Positions 10,057 to 22,026 of a DNA stretch of 64,000 nt are shown here, piece by piece; positions within the stretch are counted from its first letter, which is position 1; every line of letters begins with the position of its first letter. Source of the stretch: Asterias amurensis (taxonomy: Eukaryota > Echinodermata > Asteroidea > Forcipulatida > Asteriidae); contig NC_092656.1 in the NCBI RefSeq assembly GCF_032118995.1, forward strand, positions 9,677,761 to 9,741,760, in the 5' to 3' direction. Position numbers and translations under genes: made by a program. Below the pieces are notes generated by a model, which was not told the DNA's origin, did no database searches, and saw only the letters and a program-made list of their open reading frames with translations.

Positions 10057-10856
10057 TTATATGCGGGTAGCCAAGAGACATCGCCGATAGAAAACAGTAA
10101 CAGTCATTGTACTTATGTTCTTTTAAGTAGATGCAATAATTATATAGACTATTACATGACTTGTATCTTTCCTTGGTAAGACTATATAAGAGTACACTTA
10201 TAATGTATGAAGGCACGCATCTACAATGCTTGTAAAAGGTTCTATGGAATAATGTCAAATCTGACAACTATTATTATGTTTTTTTTTGTAAACCACCATG
10301 TCATGTCATTTCATACTGTGGGTCAACACCATGGCAACGTATTGCGATCTGCAAGAGCAGGATTTATACAGACGTATACTTTGACCTACTCGTACCGGCC
10401 AAGCATAACAAGGAACGTTGGACTGGATTAGAACGAGGCTTTTCCATGTCCGATGAATCTCCTTATCTTTCTGGAGCCTCTAGTCTAAGCTGCCCCCTTT
10501 ATTAATCTACCAGCCTTGATGTACCCCCTTCCCCCCTGTGAGGATATGACGAGCTATGACGTCAGTCTATGGACAAGCTGTTTTTGGTAAACGATGTTTC
10601 AAAAGCGCGCCATCATCACACAGCTTGGCGGGCGTATAGAATAGTTGCTCAGTCGTAAGCATGGAGGTTGAAATAGAGTGAGCCGAGGACGCAAGGGTAA
10701 TGCATGTACATGTACTCGTCTAATCAACGCCCACCCTCGAGAAGTTATGATGTGCAGGCTTTATAGCCGGTTGAACTCGCCCAAGAATCCGTCATATTCA
10801 CAGCGTATTTCGCGGGTGCTCCAAGAGCAATATCTCGGCGGCCCCAAGACGACACC
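10057..10856 (+). promoter_or_regulatory. Upstream region of receptor 2 with a TATA-like site
   Basis: TATATAAG occurs at 10183-10190 and could be a core promoter with a leader of about 640 nt, perhaps spliced. Otherwise the stretch shows no gene. Promoter status is a guess. Confidence 0.25.
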
Positions 10857-12602
10857 ATGATTGGCAAGGAGCATCTTCAACTCATGTTTACATTTTTGCT
10901 GGCTTTCGTCACCACCGTTAATGCCGTCATATTTCGCCAAAGCCCCGAGGGCTTGATATTGCTCGCCGGTAAGACAGCGGTGTTCCGATGCAGTGTGGAA
11001 CCTCAGGCCAACGATCGGGGGACCGTGAAATGGCTGCATGTTGACACAAACAGGATATTGAGCAAGTACGAGAACATCTTGGTTTATGACAAGGATAATC
11101 GGTACTCGATTGTTGGGACCCACAATCTGTACGATGAGTACTCGTTGAGTATCGAGGACATCCGAGCGAGCGACACGGGGGAATATCGCTGCACCTACGG
11201 CCGGTCCTACCGCTCGGCTTTCCTCACAGTTGCGTCGATCCCGGAACCAGGGTATCCGCTCTGTGACGTTAACCCGGACTCGAATGAACAGGTTCTCGGT
11301 GCTAACTCGGAATTATCTTGCACATCGCACGGTGGCAACCCGCCTGCTGAATTGGTCTGGTACCGCGAAGATGTGGCGATCTCAAAGGTTGCCTACCGGA
11401 GAAACGTCGTAGAGAAGACCGTTGGAGCTTCTGACAATGGGGTTAAATACACGTGTGTGGCTGAGTTCAACCCTGCATTGGAGATCGAATCCCGCTCTTG
11501 CGAGATCCTTGTCTTGAATAAACCACCGTCCGGAACCGTTCATCCGAAAACACACATTGTCCAGCCGGGGACATCGGCCACCTACGACTGCACGGGCGAG
11601 GGCATTCCAACGGTCACCGGGTACACGTGGCTAGTGAATTATATCTACGTGTCGAGTAAGGATAACCGAGGACGGAGGTACGTGTTATTAAACAACAACA
11701 GGACCTTAAGAATCACAGACGTCCGGAGATGGGAGGATGGTGCCGTCATCACCTGCGAGATGACCATACTCTCTGGCCTGAAAGGCCGTGCTTTTGCCAA
11801 GCTCTCCGTAGTCTCGTCACCGGTGGTCACGTCAGAAGCGAACGGATCGTCCTCCAACCCACGCGTGCAGCATCCAGAAGAGGAGACTACTAACCCGTTT
11901 GAAGATGCGGGGCCGGCTGAACGCAAGCCGCAGGCTAACTCGACTACTGGTGGTGTGGTAGCAGGCGCTGTACTTGCAACCATTGGGGTTGTGCTGGCTT
12001 TAGTTGCAGTCACCGTGCTGTTCATCAGAACAAAACTCAGCGGGCAGTTCAGTCCGGACGCGACCCGTAATAAGAGCAAAAAGTGCCCACCGGGGCCACC
12101 CGTTCTGCCAGTGTCGTCGACACTGAAGAGAATCGGTGAGTGCCCGATTTACGCCAAACCGAATAAAGCACGCAAGGGTCTTGCGCCCGCTCCACCCGGC
12201 GTCGACACGCTATTGAGGGGGAACCTCGGCACTCAGATGAATAAATCTCGGAAGAATCGTCACAGCTACGAGAAGGTGGACGTACTGGGGCTGTCGAACG
12301 GTGGGACGATCAAGCTGCAGGGCCGGTCTGAAGCTCACGCCGGCTCGCGCTCAGAGACACTCCGGTCGGTAAAAGGACCGGCCCCTTTACCGCCCGATAG
12401 ACCGCCGTCCCGACCTGTGTCCCCGGCTCCACGGCCCCCACCACTAATGCCCCCTCCACCGACCCCGAAGCCACCCAACGACCTCTTGTACGCAGATCTT
12501 GACCTCGTCGCTGAGACTACTAACAAAATGAGGGTCAGCACGCTACCGTATACCAAAGTAGACTATGCAATATTGACGGCCAAAGACTCTAAAAGTAGTT
12601 AG
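10857..12602 (+). CDS. Single-exon IgSF type I membrane receptor with ITIM tail and proline-rich region (receptor 2)
   Basis: This gene encodes 581 residues from an ATG with A at -3 (GACACCATGA). A signal peptide spans about 1-23 (ending VNA). Ig1 is V-like (C45, W59, D-T-G-E-Y-R-C ending at C112). Ig2 has C155, W168, C200 and an extra flanking pair C136/C215, as in the receptor 7 kb upstream. Ig3 is degenerate (C245, W258, C300, no Tyr corner). A Ser/Thr/Asn-rich stalk precedes a clean membrane segment at about 366-390. The tail of about 190 residues has Y432 (IYAKP), Y471 (YEKV), a proline-rich block at about 508-540 with many PxxP motifs, and three matches to the ITIM consensus [ILVS]xYxx[ILV]: LLYADL (Y545), LPYTKV (Y565) and VDYAIL (Y570). 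Such motifs recruit SHP-type phosphatases in vertebrate inhibitory receptors. That activity is inferred here. No intron is present. Domain order and the extra cysteines make it a likely paralogue of receptor 1 with a different tail. Orthology is unresolved. Confidence 0.88.
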   Translation: MIGKEHLQLMFTFLLAFVTTVNAVIFRQSPEGLILLAGKTAVFRCSVEPQANDRGTVKWLHVDTNRILSKYENILVYDKDNRYSIVGTHNLYDEYSLSIEDIRASDTGEYRCTYGRSYRSAFLTVASIPEPGYPLCDVNPDSNEQVLGANSELSCTSHGGNPPAELVWYREDVAISKVAYRRNVVEKTVGASDNGVKYTCVAEFNPALEIESRSCEILVLNKPPSGTVHPKTHIVQPGTSATYDCTGEGIPTVTGYTWLVNYIYVSSKDNRGRRYVLLNNNRTLRITDVRRWEDGAVITCEMTILSGLKGRAFAKLSVVSSPVVTSEANGSSSNPRVQHPEEETTNPFEDAGPAERKPQANSTTGGVVAGAVLATIGVVLALVAVTVLFIRTKLSGQFSPDATRNKSKKCPPGPPVLPVSSTLKRIGECPIYAKPNKARKGLAPAPPGVDTLLRGNLGTQMNKSRKNRHSYEKVDVLGLSNGGTIKLQGRSEAHAGSRSETLRSVKGPAPLPPDRPPSRPVSPAPRPPPLMPPPPTPKPPNDLLYADLDLVAETTNKMRVSTLPYTKVDYAILTAKDSKSS

Positions 12603-12968
12603 TGTCAAAAAGTTTCTTGGTGGCGGCAGTGGGCGAAAGTAGCCCGATGGCTGTTGTGGATCATCTTTGAACAGAAGAAGAAACAAACTTATTTGTGGTA
12701 ATTTTTTATTGAACGTTATGTTGAAAGTCTGCAGAAAGGGACTCTTTGCCGAGTTACGAATTTTCGAGGTGAATAACTTAGTTGTTGACTTTGTTGTAAT
12801 ATTATATGATATACAAACTTGATGACAACGCACATAATCTGATTTAACTTTAAAAACTGAGGCGGCGTACATACACTGTTGTGACAAACCAATAGTGATG
12901 GAAGATGCGATTCGACAATCGCTTCCATCTTTGTAACATACCTACATTTTTTTGTCAAGAGATCGGCT
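12603..12968. other. 3' flank of receptor 2
   Basis: AT-rich sequence. I see no clear AATAAA close to the stop codon, and no gene. Confidence 0.4.
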
Positions 12969-13339
12969 TTAAAGCCATTATTCACTTTCGGTACAGGAAA
13001 AAAGTTCACAGATTTACAAATAATTTACAGGGTTTACAGAAGGTAATGATAAAAGACTTCTCTTGAGATATTGTTCCATTAAATGCTTTACTTTTTGAAA
13101 AAACATTAAAACAATATCAATTCTCGATAGCGATAATTACGGATTTATTTTAAACACAATCATGTCATGACACGGCGAAACGCGCGGAAACAATAGTGGG
13201 TTTTCCCGTTATTTTCTCCCAACTCCGATGACCGATTGAGCCTAAATTTTCACAGGTTTGTTATTTTATGTATAAGTTGTGATACACGAAATGTGGGACT
13301 TGGACAATACTGTTTACCGAAAGTGTATAATGGCTTTAA
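12969..13339. mobile_element. TTAA family C MITE
   Basis: Ends TTAAAGCCATTATTCACTTTC and GAAAGTGTATAATGGCTTTAA are inverted repeats flanked by TTAA. The core contains CCGATGACCGATTGAGCC and CACAGGTTTGTTATTTTATG, phrases shared with family A. Second copy at 52554-52926. Confidence 0.75.
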
Positions 13340-15369
13340 TAGAGATGCTTGAGCACACAACGTAGCTAAGTACAGCGTAATTATGCTTAGCAGAATATGG
13401 TTACTAGCTAAACTACTATGCCACATAGAGTGAATGGTATTCTGTTCATTTTTTGCTGAGCAGAAAGTTATCTGGAATTTCGTTTTCCGGAATTTATAAT
13501 GCTTGAGTGCTGTAATACTATTTTAATCAATGGACTATTTTTTATTAAATATATATTACACTATAGATTTGTGTTACTGTTTGGAGAGAGAGTATTAAAC
13601 CTGGACAACCAGTTAACTGGTAAATTAAACCAGCTTTTGAAAAGGGGAAAAAAAACACACATTTTTTGATTATCACAGAAAAATTTCCTGAAGGGAAGGA
13701 AGTCTGAAAGGAATGTAATGAAGTAGGTTTCCAGACCGTGATGTCACACACAAATTTACACATAAAACGCTGGAATCAACTACCAATACAATTATTTTAC
13801 TTAACCTTAACTTGAAATGCAAGAAGAAACTCGGTTTTGCGGAAGTCTCCCGTGTCAACGCATATGTAGGTTCAACTTGACAAGAAACCCAAACACCTGC
13901 TCGGCACTAAAATAGTCGGCTCACGCACCCGGTAATTCTGTCTTTCACTCGGGGTGTCAAGATGACGCCGGTGCGCTGCTAAAAAAATACCGCGGAAACA
14001 CCGGTGTTCCCCCTTGTTTTTGTTCATATTAGGCAAATTCAGTCGTGGCAATTCGGAAGCAAATATTAGCTTGATTAATTCATTGATAGCAAAATGTTTG
14101 TCTTAAAACTTATTAAGTGGAAACAATTATTCTCTCGCAACTTTCACGACCATTGAGTTCAAGACTGATCTTTGACAATAATTACCAAACGTGGCAAGTG
14201 CCTTTAAGCTGACGACTATAGGATAACTTCTGGATTTCTTTTGCGTGAGTCAAAGTGAGAGAAAACCGGATATGAATTAGAGTGACCCAGTTTTCCATAA
14301 AAAATAAAATAACACAAATAAAACATCAAATAAATATTCACATTTAAAGGGGAATTTGAGTTAAGATACTTCGTCATCAATGTTTAATTAAATTGCATTT
14401 CACTTCGGCTGGAGGTAATATGGATTATATTATTTATTTTTTATGCTGTGCTGAGGCATCCGGAAAAGATTTTTTTTTACTGGATTTCCCTCCAATGAAA
14501 AATTGAAAAAGAGGGTATAAAGTCTAGCATTAAAATTAACTTTTGGCCTCAAACAAAAAAAACAAAAAATCACAAGAGGCAAGTCCAGCAATTTTATAAA
14601 TCGCAACGAGTAGCCAGGTTCAGCAAAACTAGAAATATCGCAAAGGGTTAGTTGATGTTATTTGAGCCAAAACGTTGAAAACATTGTACCTTTTTTCAAA
14701 ATTGGCAAAATATTGACAACAGTATTAGAAAGCACTGTTTTCTTGAAAGCAATTTTGAATCAAAAAAGAATCGGTTAATCTTTCTCTCCGGAAACCCGGA
14801 TGCTTAACATGGTTTCTTGTTTACTTCTTTTCATGTATCTCTTTTCTAGGGCTCTCAAATCTGTCAAGAATAGAGTATTTTTAGGGCCTACACTGACTCT
14901 CTGTTTTCTCATATTTACTGGGGTGCACCCCTAAAAAAAATATGTCGAGTTTATGCATAGTTGTGGCCCCTACCAGTTTACTTCCACAATGAACGCTAAT
15001 GAGACTTGAAACATTATTCGAGCGAAATGTAATTCACACAGAAAATGACGGAGCGCAAGGTCATTCACACAGCGGGTATAGATTTCACCACAGCTGGTAC
15101 ATTTGAAATGCAATTTCATAACAAACATTAGTCATTAGTCATAAGCAACTTCTACCCCCAGCAGTGCCTTGGTAACATTCCATCTACCCAGTTTCCGGAC
15201 TGTGACATGACATGGCTTATTAGACCGGCCTAATTTACAACGCATTTGTATTGGTTACGACACAATGTGACCTTAAAATGACCTTTGTGAAAGTACAAGT
15301 TCTGACCGTAAACAGTTCGGGATGTCAGCTTTGAACTTGAGCGTGTAATGACAAAATAAGATGAATCCT
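13340..15369. other. Intergenic AT-rich sequence
   Basis: No gene seen. A family A fragment lies at about 14130-14210 (GCAACTTTCACGACC, TTACCAAACGTGGCAAGTGCC). Confidence 0.45.
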
Positions 15370-15755
15370 TTAAAGGCAATGGACACTATTAGTAATTACT
15401 CAAAATAATTATCATCATAAAACCTTACTTGGTAACGAGTAATGGGGAGAGGTTGGTAGTATAAAACATTGTGAGAAACGGCTCCCTTTGAAGTAACGTA
15501 GTTTTCGAGAAAGAAGTAGTTTTCCACTAATTTGATTTCGAGACCTCAGATTTAGAATTTGAGGTCTCGAATTCAAGCATCTGAAAGCACACAACTTCGT
15601 GTGACAGGGGTGTTTTTTCTTTCATTATTATCTCGCAACTTCGATGACCGTTTGAGCTCAAATTTTCACAGGTTTGTTATTTTATGCATGTGTTGAGATA
15701 AACAAAGTGAGAAGACAATCCTTTTACATATACCAATAGTGTCAAGTGTCTTTAA
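15370..15755 (-). mobile_element. TTAA family A MITE, well preserved
   Basis: Flanked by TTAA on both sides, with ends AGGCAATGGACACTATTAGT and CCAATAGTGTCAAGTGTCT. The central hairpin (about 15535-15575) pairs GAGACCTCAGATT with AATTTGAGGTCTC. Serves as a reference copy in the minus orientation. Confidence 0.85.
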
Positions 15756-17868
15756 GATGAATCTTTGAACCAAAATTGGGGGAAATCCTTTACATTGATA
15801 TGACAAGACAATGACACACAGGAATAAAGACAAATACACTATTATATACTTTCCATCACTTACATCTGAACAAGTTTGTTTTATTTATTTGTTACTGATC
15901 TAGATATAGCAGTGAATATAGCCTAAAAGAACAAAATAACCAAACCACGAAATATGGAATGTCTATGTTAATACGAATTTAATAAATAAAATGAAAGTGG
16001 AGAAGGGTGAATGAATAAAAACAAAATTGTGCATCAGAATATCTGTGCTAACTACATGTGAAAAAATAGCAATAAAACAAACAAATTCTTTTTGCAACAA
16101 TCGGGTATTTAAGAAAGCACATAAAAATAAGGACACTTTTTAAACATTTTCATCCAACCTTCGTTAGATAATGACTTGCGCATTATTTGAACTATTTTTA
16201 TCATACAAAAAACAAACACCCTTTGGTTTATTACTCCTTGTTGGCTAAATGTTGGCTAATAAAGGGGAAACAACTATTTCATTATAAAATGCTGAAAAAG
16301 CAAAGTCACTGTGGTTAAATTGACTCAATGTAATAGCAAATGGTTGGACGTATTAAAATATCACTCTAAAATCTCTCGGGTCAAAACTGAACCGGATTCC
16401 GGGTCCCAGGCCCCTGACCCATAACGAGTCAGGCTGAACAATCTACAGGTCAGGCTGAACCGAAAAGTCGTCTAAATAAAACTCGGAAAATGCGTCATTT
16501 TGAAAAATTTTGTCACAATTCCGGGTCAAACTGACCCAGAGATCATCAGGCACCAACGGACCCAGATCCATTCTGACCCGGATTAGAGTGAAGGCACACA
16601 CTTTGCGAGAACGAAACGCAGCAAACAAGCGCTTTCTTTTATTCCACAGGATCGATACACGACCAGCTTGTTTAGTTAAGGCAAGCAAAATTCAACCCCA
16701 ACCTTTTCTCGTGCACACAGTTTTTTTTTTAAGATAAAAAGCCAAATGATACCATTATTTCCCGCCACATAAGAAAAACCCTATTTTATTTTAGGATAGT
16801 GTATGCTAATTCGTGACCCCAACCCCAAACAAAATGGGATTCAAATAACAACAATTTCCCTATTGGCATTCTGTCATGGCTGTTGATCAATCCATGATCG
16901 AGTTCATTACTTTCTACCCTGGCAACGCACATTATTTGTTTTTTGCATATTATTTTAGCTTTGGTATCAGACTGGTTAAAAAAAAAAAAAACTTTGATTA
17001 TTTTTTTTCAACTTCCATTTTAGGAGCAACAGGCTCTTCATGAAAGTAAAATGCACAGTCTTCGATTTACATTCATTTTCATTTCATTCCACATAAACAA
17101 CAAATAATACTTATTATAATATGAAAATACTTCTATCCCATTAAAGAAAAAGAAACAGCTGCGAAGTTGTTTAGCACAGGGTCCAATTTCATAAAACAGT
17201 ACCTACATGTATGACTATTTTCGACGTTCTGTTTATTTTGAAGAGATATTCACAGCTACTCTACTGAGAAAAAAATAAAAATATATATATATATATATAA
17301 ACCTCTGTCAACTTATGACGGAATGTCACTTCAATACCAGGGTTTACTTTTTGCGGAATGATCAAGTGCTGTGTGACAATCACTACTCATCACGTTGCTC
17401 TACTTCTATCTATTATTACTACATAGAGTATAATACAAAAATATAAACAGCTTTCAAATTAGTCATTAGTATCTATGATTTCAAGATTGCCTTTTGCTGC
17501 ATAATTAATGGAAGATTTTGATTTTGTTTAATTAAGTAGAATTTGTCTAAGTGATCTTTAGTAAACACGGCTGAAAAAGCAAATAAAACAACAAAGCCAC
17601 CCAAATTCAAAATACCATGGACAAAACTAGTTATTGCAAAGAAGTATTAATCACTGGACAAACAATTACTAAAACTTAAACTTTTACAGGAAACAAAATA
17701 TACAAGAAAAGGCATCAGTTATCATTCTTGGTTAGTAAAATTAATTCATCATAAAGGTCAATGAAATCCGTATCAAGTTCAAACTTCCCATAATGGGATT
17801 TGGTAAATCAATAAATCTAACAATATTCTGTACAATTTTGTCATTTTTTTAAAACCCTTTAAAGGAAC
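15756..17868. other. Intergenic AT-rich sequence with a TA microsatellite
   Basis: A (TA)n run lies at about 17280-17300. No coding signal or RNA gene recognised. Confidence 0.45.
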
Positions 17869-18248
17869 ACGTTGCCTTGGATCGGTCGAGTTGGTCTTTG
17901 AAAGGCGTTTGTAACCGTTTTTTATAAAATGCATATGGGTAGAAAGATGTTGTAAAAGTAGAATACAATGATCCACACAAACATGCCTCGAAATTGCGTG
18001 GTTTTCCTTTTACCTCGTCGACTAACACGTCGGCCATTTATGGGGGTCAAAATTTTGACTCCCATAAATGGCCGACCATGTTAGTTCGCACAGTAGAAGG
18101 AAAACCACGCAATTTCGAGGCAAACTTGTGTGGATCATTGTATTCTACTTTTAAAACATCTTTCCAACCATATGCATTTTATAAAAAATGGTTACAAACG
18201 CTTTTGTTTTGACCAACTCGTCCGATCCAAGGCAACGTGTTCCTTTAA
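17869..18248. mobile_element. TTAA family B MITE: near-perfect palindrome
   Basis: A 380-bp element with two arms of about 185 bp meeting at TATGGGGGTCAAAATTTTGA near 18040-18060. Ends AGGAACACGTTGCCTTGGAT and its complement sit inside TTAA duplications. An almost identical copy lies at 57061-57450. The short open frames here are by-products of the palindrome. Confidence 0.88.
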
Positions 18249-19084
18249 ATGACATCATTTCCAACCAGTATTTAACCAACCTCCAATCAACCCTAAATGT
18301 TAAAATCAAAATACCAACAATTCACTTGACAAAATGTATATTTTGAGTCTTTGTAAACATGCAGAAGTTTTTTTTTTTTACAATTTGCGGTTTCTTTGTT
18401 GGATCCACAGACAGTGCACACACCACAATACAATAAACAGAAAAACAGTCGTAGAGTTAACTCATTTAAACTCTGACCTAACGTCTTGTTATAATCCTCC
18501 AAGTATGATTCCCTGTTCGGAAATACAAATACCATCACTGACCTCATCGATGTTATGGGGATCAGACTATTTTCCAAAAATGTCAGACACTCAAACACCC
18601 CCCCCCCTTAATTTTTTATAAAACCTGAAATTCCTGAAGATGTACTTACTGTTACACAGACAAAACTATTTGATTAAATTTCGAACAACACAATAAAGGA
18701 ATGTTTCAAATTGTCACACGATTGTTATTTGGAATGGACTGTGAAAGGATAACCCTGGTTTAGCCCAAGAAGTAAGTTGGCAACATGCCCCTTCAGGCAG
18801 CCCCAGGAGTAGGTGGCAACATGCCCCTGTAGGCAGTTGATTTGGGGCAATAGCCCAAATCAGTTTCAGTTAAGTGTATCCCACCCCTTGGAATGGCTGT
18901 CCAGCCTTGTGATTTTTAGGCAATCTCTTTCAATAAAAAATATTTAAAAACACTCTAGTGTATCTTATGACTAACATGTGTATCTATCACATCTAACCAC
19001 AACTCCCATCATACGTCATCAAGGCAAAATCCATGTATCAAATTTGGTTAAAAGTTGCATTTCCCCACATTAGAAATATACAAA

Positions 19085-19238
19085 ATGTAAGACACAGAAA
19101 ACTTCATTGAAAAACTGTGATTCTCAAAAAAAATAATCAATCAATCAATCAATCAGTCAATTGCGTTTTCCCCAAAATGTTTTACAAAATGTAAGAAACA
19201 GAAAACTTCAGTGAAAAACTGTGATTCTCAAAAAAAAT

Positions 19239-19313
<75 letters not shown>

Positions 19314-19330
19314 TAATCAATCAATCAGTC
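19085..19330. repeat. Duplicated unit with (TCAA)n microsatellites
   Basis: A segment AGAAAACTTCA-TGAAAAACTGTGATTC occurs at about 19097 and 19200, each time followed by A-runs and tetranucleotide repeats, short at 19137-19158 and long at 19240-19328. Confidence 0.8.
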
Positions 19331-19528
19331 TACCAAGGCACTCATTATGCATTGTAGTATGTCACAGAGCTTTACACACTCGTGTAAATTTTCTCAATCC
19401 ATGCAAAACAAGAAAAACTTGATATTAGATCCACCCTCTCCCCCTCCCACCACACATTTATATGCGAGGCTCTATGTACTTGTGTTAATTTGTCTCTATC
19501 AAAGCAATCAAAGAAAACTGTAACATCA

Positions 19529-19763
19529 GGGGCCAATTTCATAGAGCTGCTTAAGCAAAAAATGTGCTTAAGCATGAAGATAGCTGCTTGTTTTACACAT
19601 GTTACTGGCCAAAATTTAATGCCATAAACATTGCTTATGACTAGTATTTAGCTGTTGTTTACTTTTTGAGTGGAGTCTTGGCCGTTAATCTGGTTTTTAC
19701 TAAGCAATGAATTTTTTGCATAAGCAAAATTTTGTGCTTAAGCAGTTCTATGAAATTGGGCCC
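19529..19763. mobile_element. Foldback MITE (GGGCCCAATTTCATAGAGC family)
   Basis: Ends GGGGCCAATTTCATAGAGCTG and AGTTCTATGAAATTGGGCCC are inverted repeats; AAGCA-rich inner arms. Other copies: 31044-31275 and 42335-42575, with fragments near 37812, 47820 and 56153. Confidence 0.75.
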
Positions 19764-20364
19764 AGATTGTTGTCCCCTCAACACATTATTGTCCCCTCCG
19801 ACATTATGCAAGGCTCTGTGTCATTGTCACAATTTCAACAACACGCAAAAGAAACAATTTCTACTCGTCATAGCCTAACCACAGGCTGTGTGTGTATCCC
19901 CAAGCATGCCTAGATACCAAGAACGTCCCCTACTGACTACAAACCCCTATTACTGTAAGCATGACCTTTGACCTCCATGAATCACTTCCCCAAAACATCA
20001 ATCCCGTAGCAGGAAGAGTATTGTGTCCAAGTTAAGAGGAAACAGCCCAGCAAGCTGTCCCCTCCCCAGGGGAGTGTTTGTCATCGTGGCCTTGTTCCCG
20101 GTACAGAATCAAAACACTGAATGATTCATTCTGTTAAAGCTACCAAAACTGAACCAAAATATCCCGAACACATCTAAAAGAATTATCTTTTGATTTGGGG
20201 TTGACTGAAGAAAAATTGACAAGAGCATGATTTGAACTAGCAGCCTTTTGGAGTGAAGGCTAGTCTTTGACAATTACCAATAGTATCCACTGCCTTTAAC
20301 GAATCATCGCTCTACCAACTGAGCTATCTATTCATACATTGAGGGTCTCTTCCTTGTAATCAAA

Positions 20365-20600
20365 AACTTGTTACTTGCACAGAATTAAAGCACTGAATAA
20401 TTCATTCCGTTACAGCTGTCATCTAAAAGAAATGTCTTTTGAGTTGGGGTTGAACAAAGAAAAATTGACTAGAGTCGGACTTGAACCAACGTCCTCCAGA
20501 CACCAACTGATCTATCTAGCCCTATGTCGGCGGTCTCTCTATTTTGTCAATATTTGTGCTCAAGTCGTCAGTCGTACTATCGTGTAGCCAGGGATCACAT
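20365..20600 (-). mobile_element. Truncated tRNA-derived SINE (second family)
   Basis: Shares GAGTTGGGGTTGAACAAAGA, GAACCAACGTCCTCCAGA and GTGTAGCCAGGGATCAC with the copy at 7318-7600, but part of the tRNA-like head is deleted. A family A end fragment lies just before it at about 20262-20300. Confidence 0.6.
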
Positions 20601-22026
20601 CTTTAAATGACATACACACAAAGCCATTTAAAATGGTCACAATACTACGCGACATCACAAAATAATTAGTTAGTTCAGGGAGACTTTTTCTAAAACCAAG
20701 AAAAGAAAAAAGTTATCATTTTTAAAAACACAGAAAAAAATGTGAAGACAATGAGTCGTAGTGTGATCATCAGTCTGGGATGCACCTGTTGTGAAAGAAT
20801 CTATTGTTAGTCACTAATCCTGCAATCAGACACCCAGACCATACAGCATACCGGATAAGCCCAGGGCATGATGTGGACTTAAACAAAACAATTGTTTCAC
20901 AGTTCCTCACCTATCCTATATTTTCAACTCTTTAAAGGGAAGGCCCAAAATATGTGATGTGATCAAGCTTTTTCAGAAAAATATCAGTATGGAGAAACAA
21001 GCCAAAACAAGGGTAAAAGTTTTCACAAATATATTTTTTTTAATTTAAATGCAAAAATATACCTTATTTAATATTTCCCGCTTCCTTCCTGATAAACATA
21101 TTGGGTTAGCTAACATTAAATGTGCAGATTTATTTAAAAAAAATCAACTCCCGCATCATTTCTTGGTGTTTTTACCTGCTAAACTACTAACCAAAGGTGA
21201 TGTCAACATGGGGTCGTAACAGTAAAGCATAGATTGTGCTTCTTTCAAAGGTCCCTATATGCTCCTTTAAATGTATTTTGTTAATGACAAATTAATACCT
21301 GGATCAACTTAACAACCCGTTTTGCTTTATCGCATCCCAAAATAATGCCACTCTCACATCGCAGTTATCTATTTTGCATCTACATAAACTTCTGCAAAGT
21401 TATCAATTTTTGGTCTATAAAAAGTGGCGGCAAAGTCGACCTAAAGTCAAATCTAACACCCCTGCTCAAATGTTCCCTATTTCCATTTACTTGCATTAGT
21501 CAAGATCCATTTCCCCACACAACATTTGCTTTTCTAAGTTGGGAATGAGGTGCATTCTGCTCTACCAGTCAGGCTCCTATAGTGGATGATACCCATGCCT
21601 CCATCCTATTGGACTGTGAAGGGGGTAACCCTGTTTCAGCCCTAGGAGGAGGTGGCAACATGCCCCTGATGACGTCCGGCCTTGTGAATTGTAATGATAA
21701 CCCATAAAACATTGGTTTTTTAAAGCACTAATCCCAGAAGTGTGCCCAGATAAAGTTTGCTTCATAAACAAACCGGAGCTGTAGTGTTGGTCATGTTGGT
21801 CGGCTAAAAAATAAAAGAGCAACACCCTTCTAATTAATTTCTAGTTTGGTAATCATATTGCTTCATATAATATGATAACACATGACAGATTTTCCCCAGA
21901 ATCTGGTAATATGAAAAGAAAATTTTGTATACAGCTTACATTGTTGTCATAGAAACCATATAATTTGAACATCATAATAAGAGATGTCTTTGGGAATATT
22001 TACAAGTTTTTGCTGCGTAGATTCAC
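20601..22026. other. 3' flank of the myosin gene
   Basis: No gene seen. AATAAA on the minus strand occurs at 21129-21134 and could be the poly(A) signal of the myosin transcript, giving a 3' UTR of about 0.9 kb. A repeat at about 21595-21690 (GGCAACATGCCCCT) recurs near 18730-18900. Confidence 0.3.

Noticed and set aside
10183..10190. Firm promoter call for receptor 2 at TATATAAG
   Set aside because: Over 600 nt from the ATG in AT-rich sequence; kept only as a low-confidence regulatory note.
11645..12079. Minus-strand open frame of 144 codons inside receptor 2
   Set aside because: Antisense shadow of the third Ig domain and membrane segment; no recognisable protein.
17994..18212. Open frames in the family B palindromes (also at 57196-57414)
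   Set aside because: Same peptide appears on both strands because the DNA is a palindrome; short, without start context or domains.
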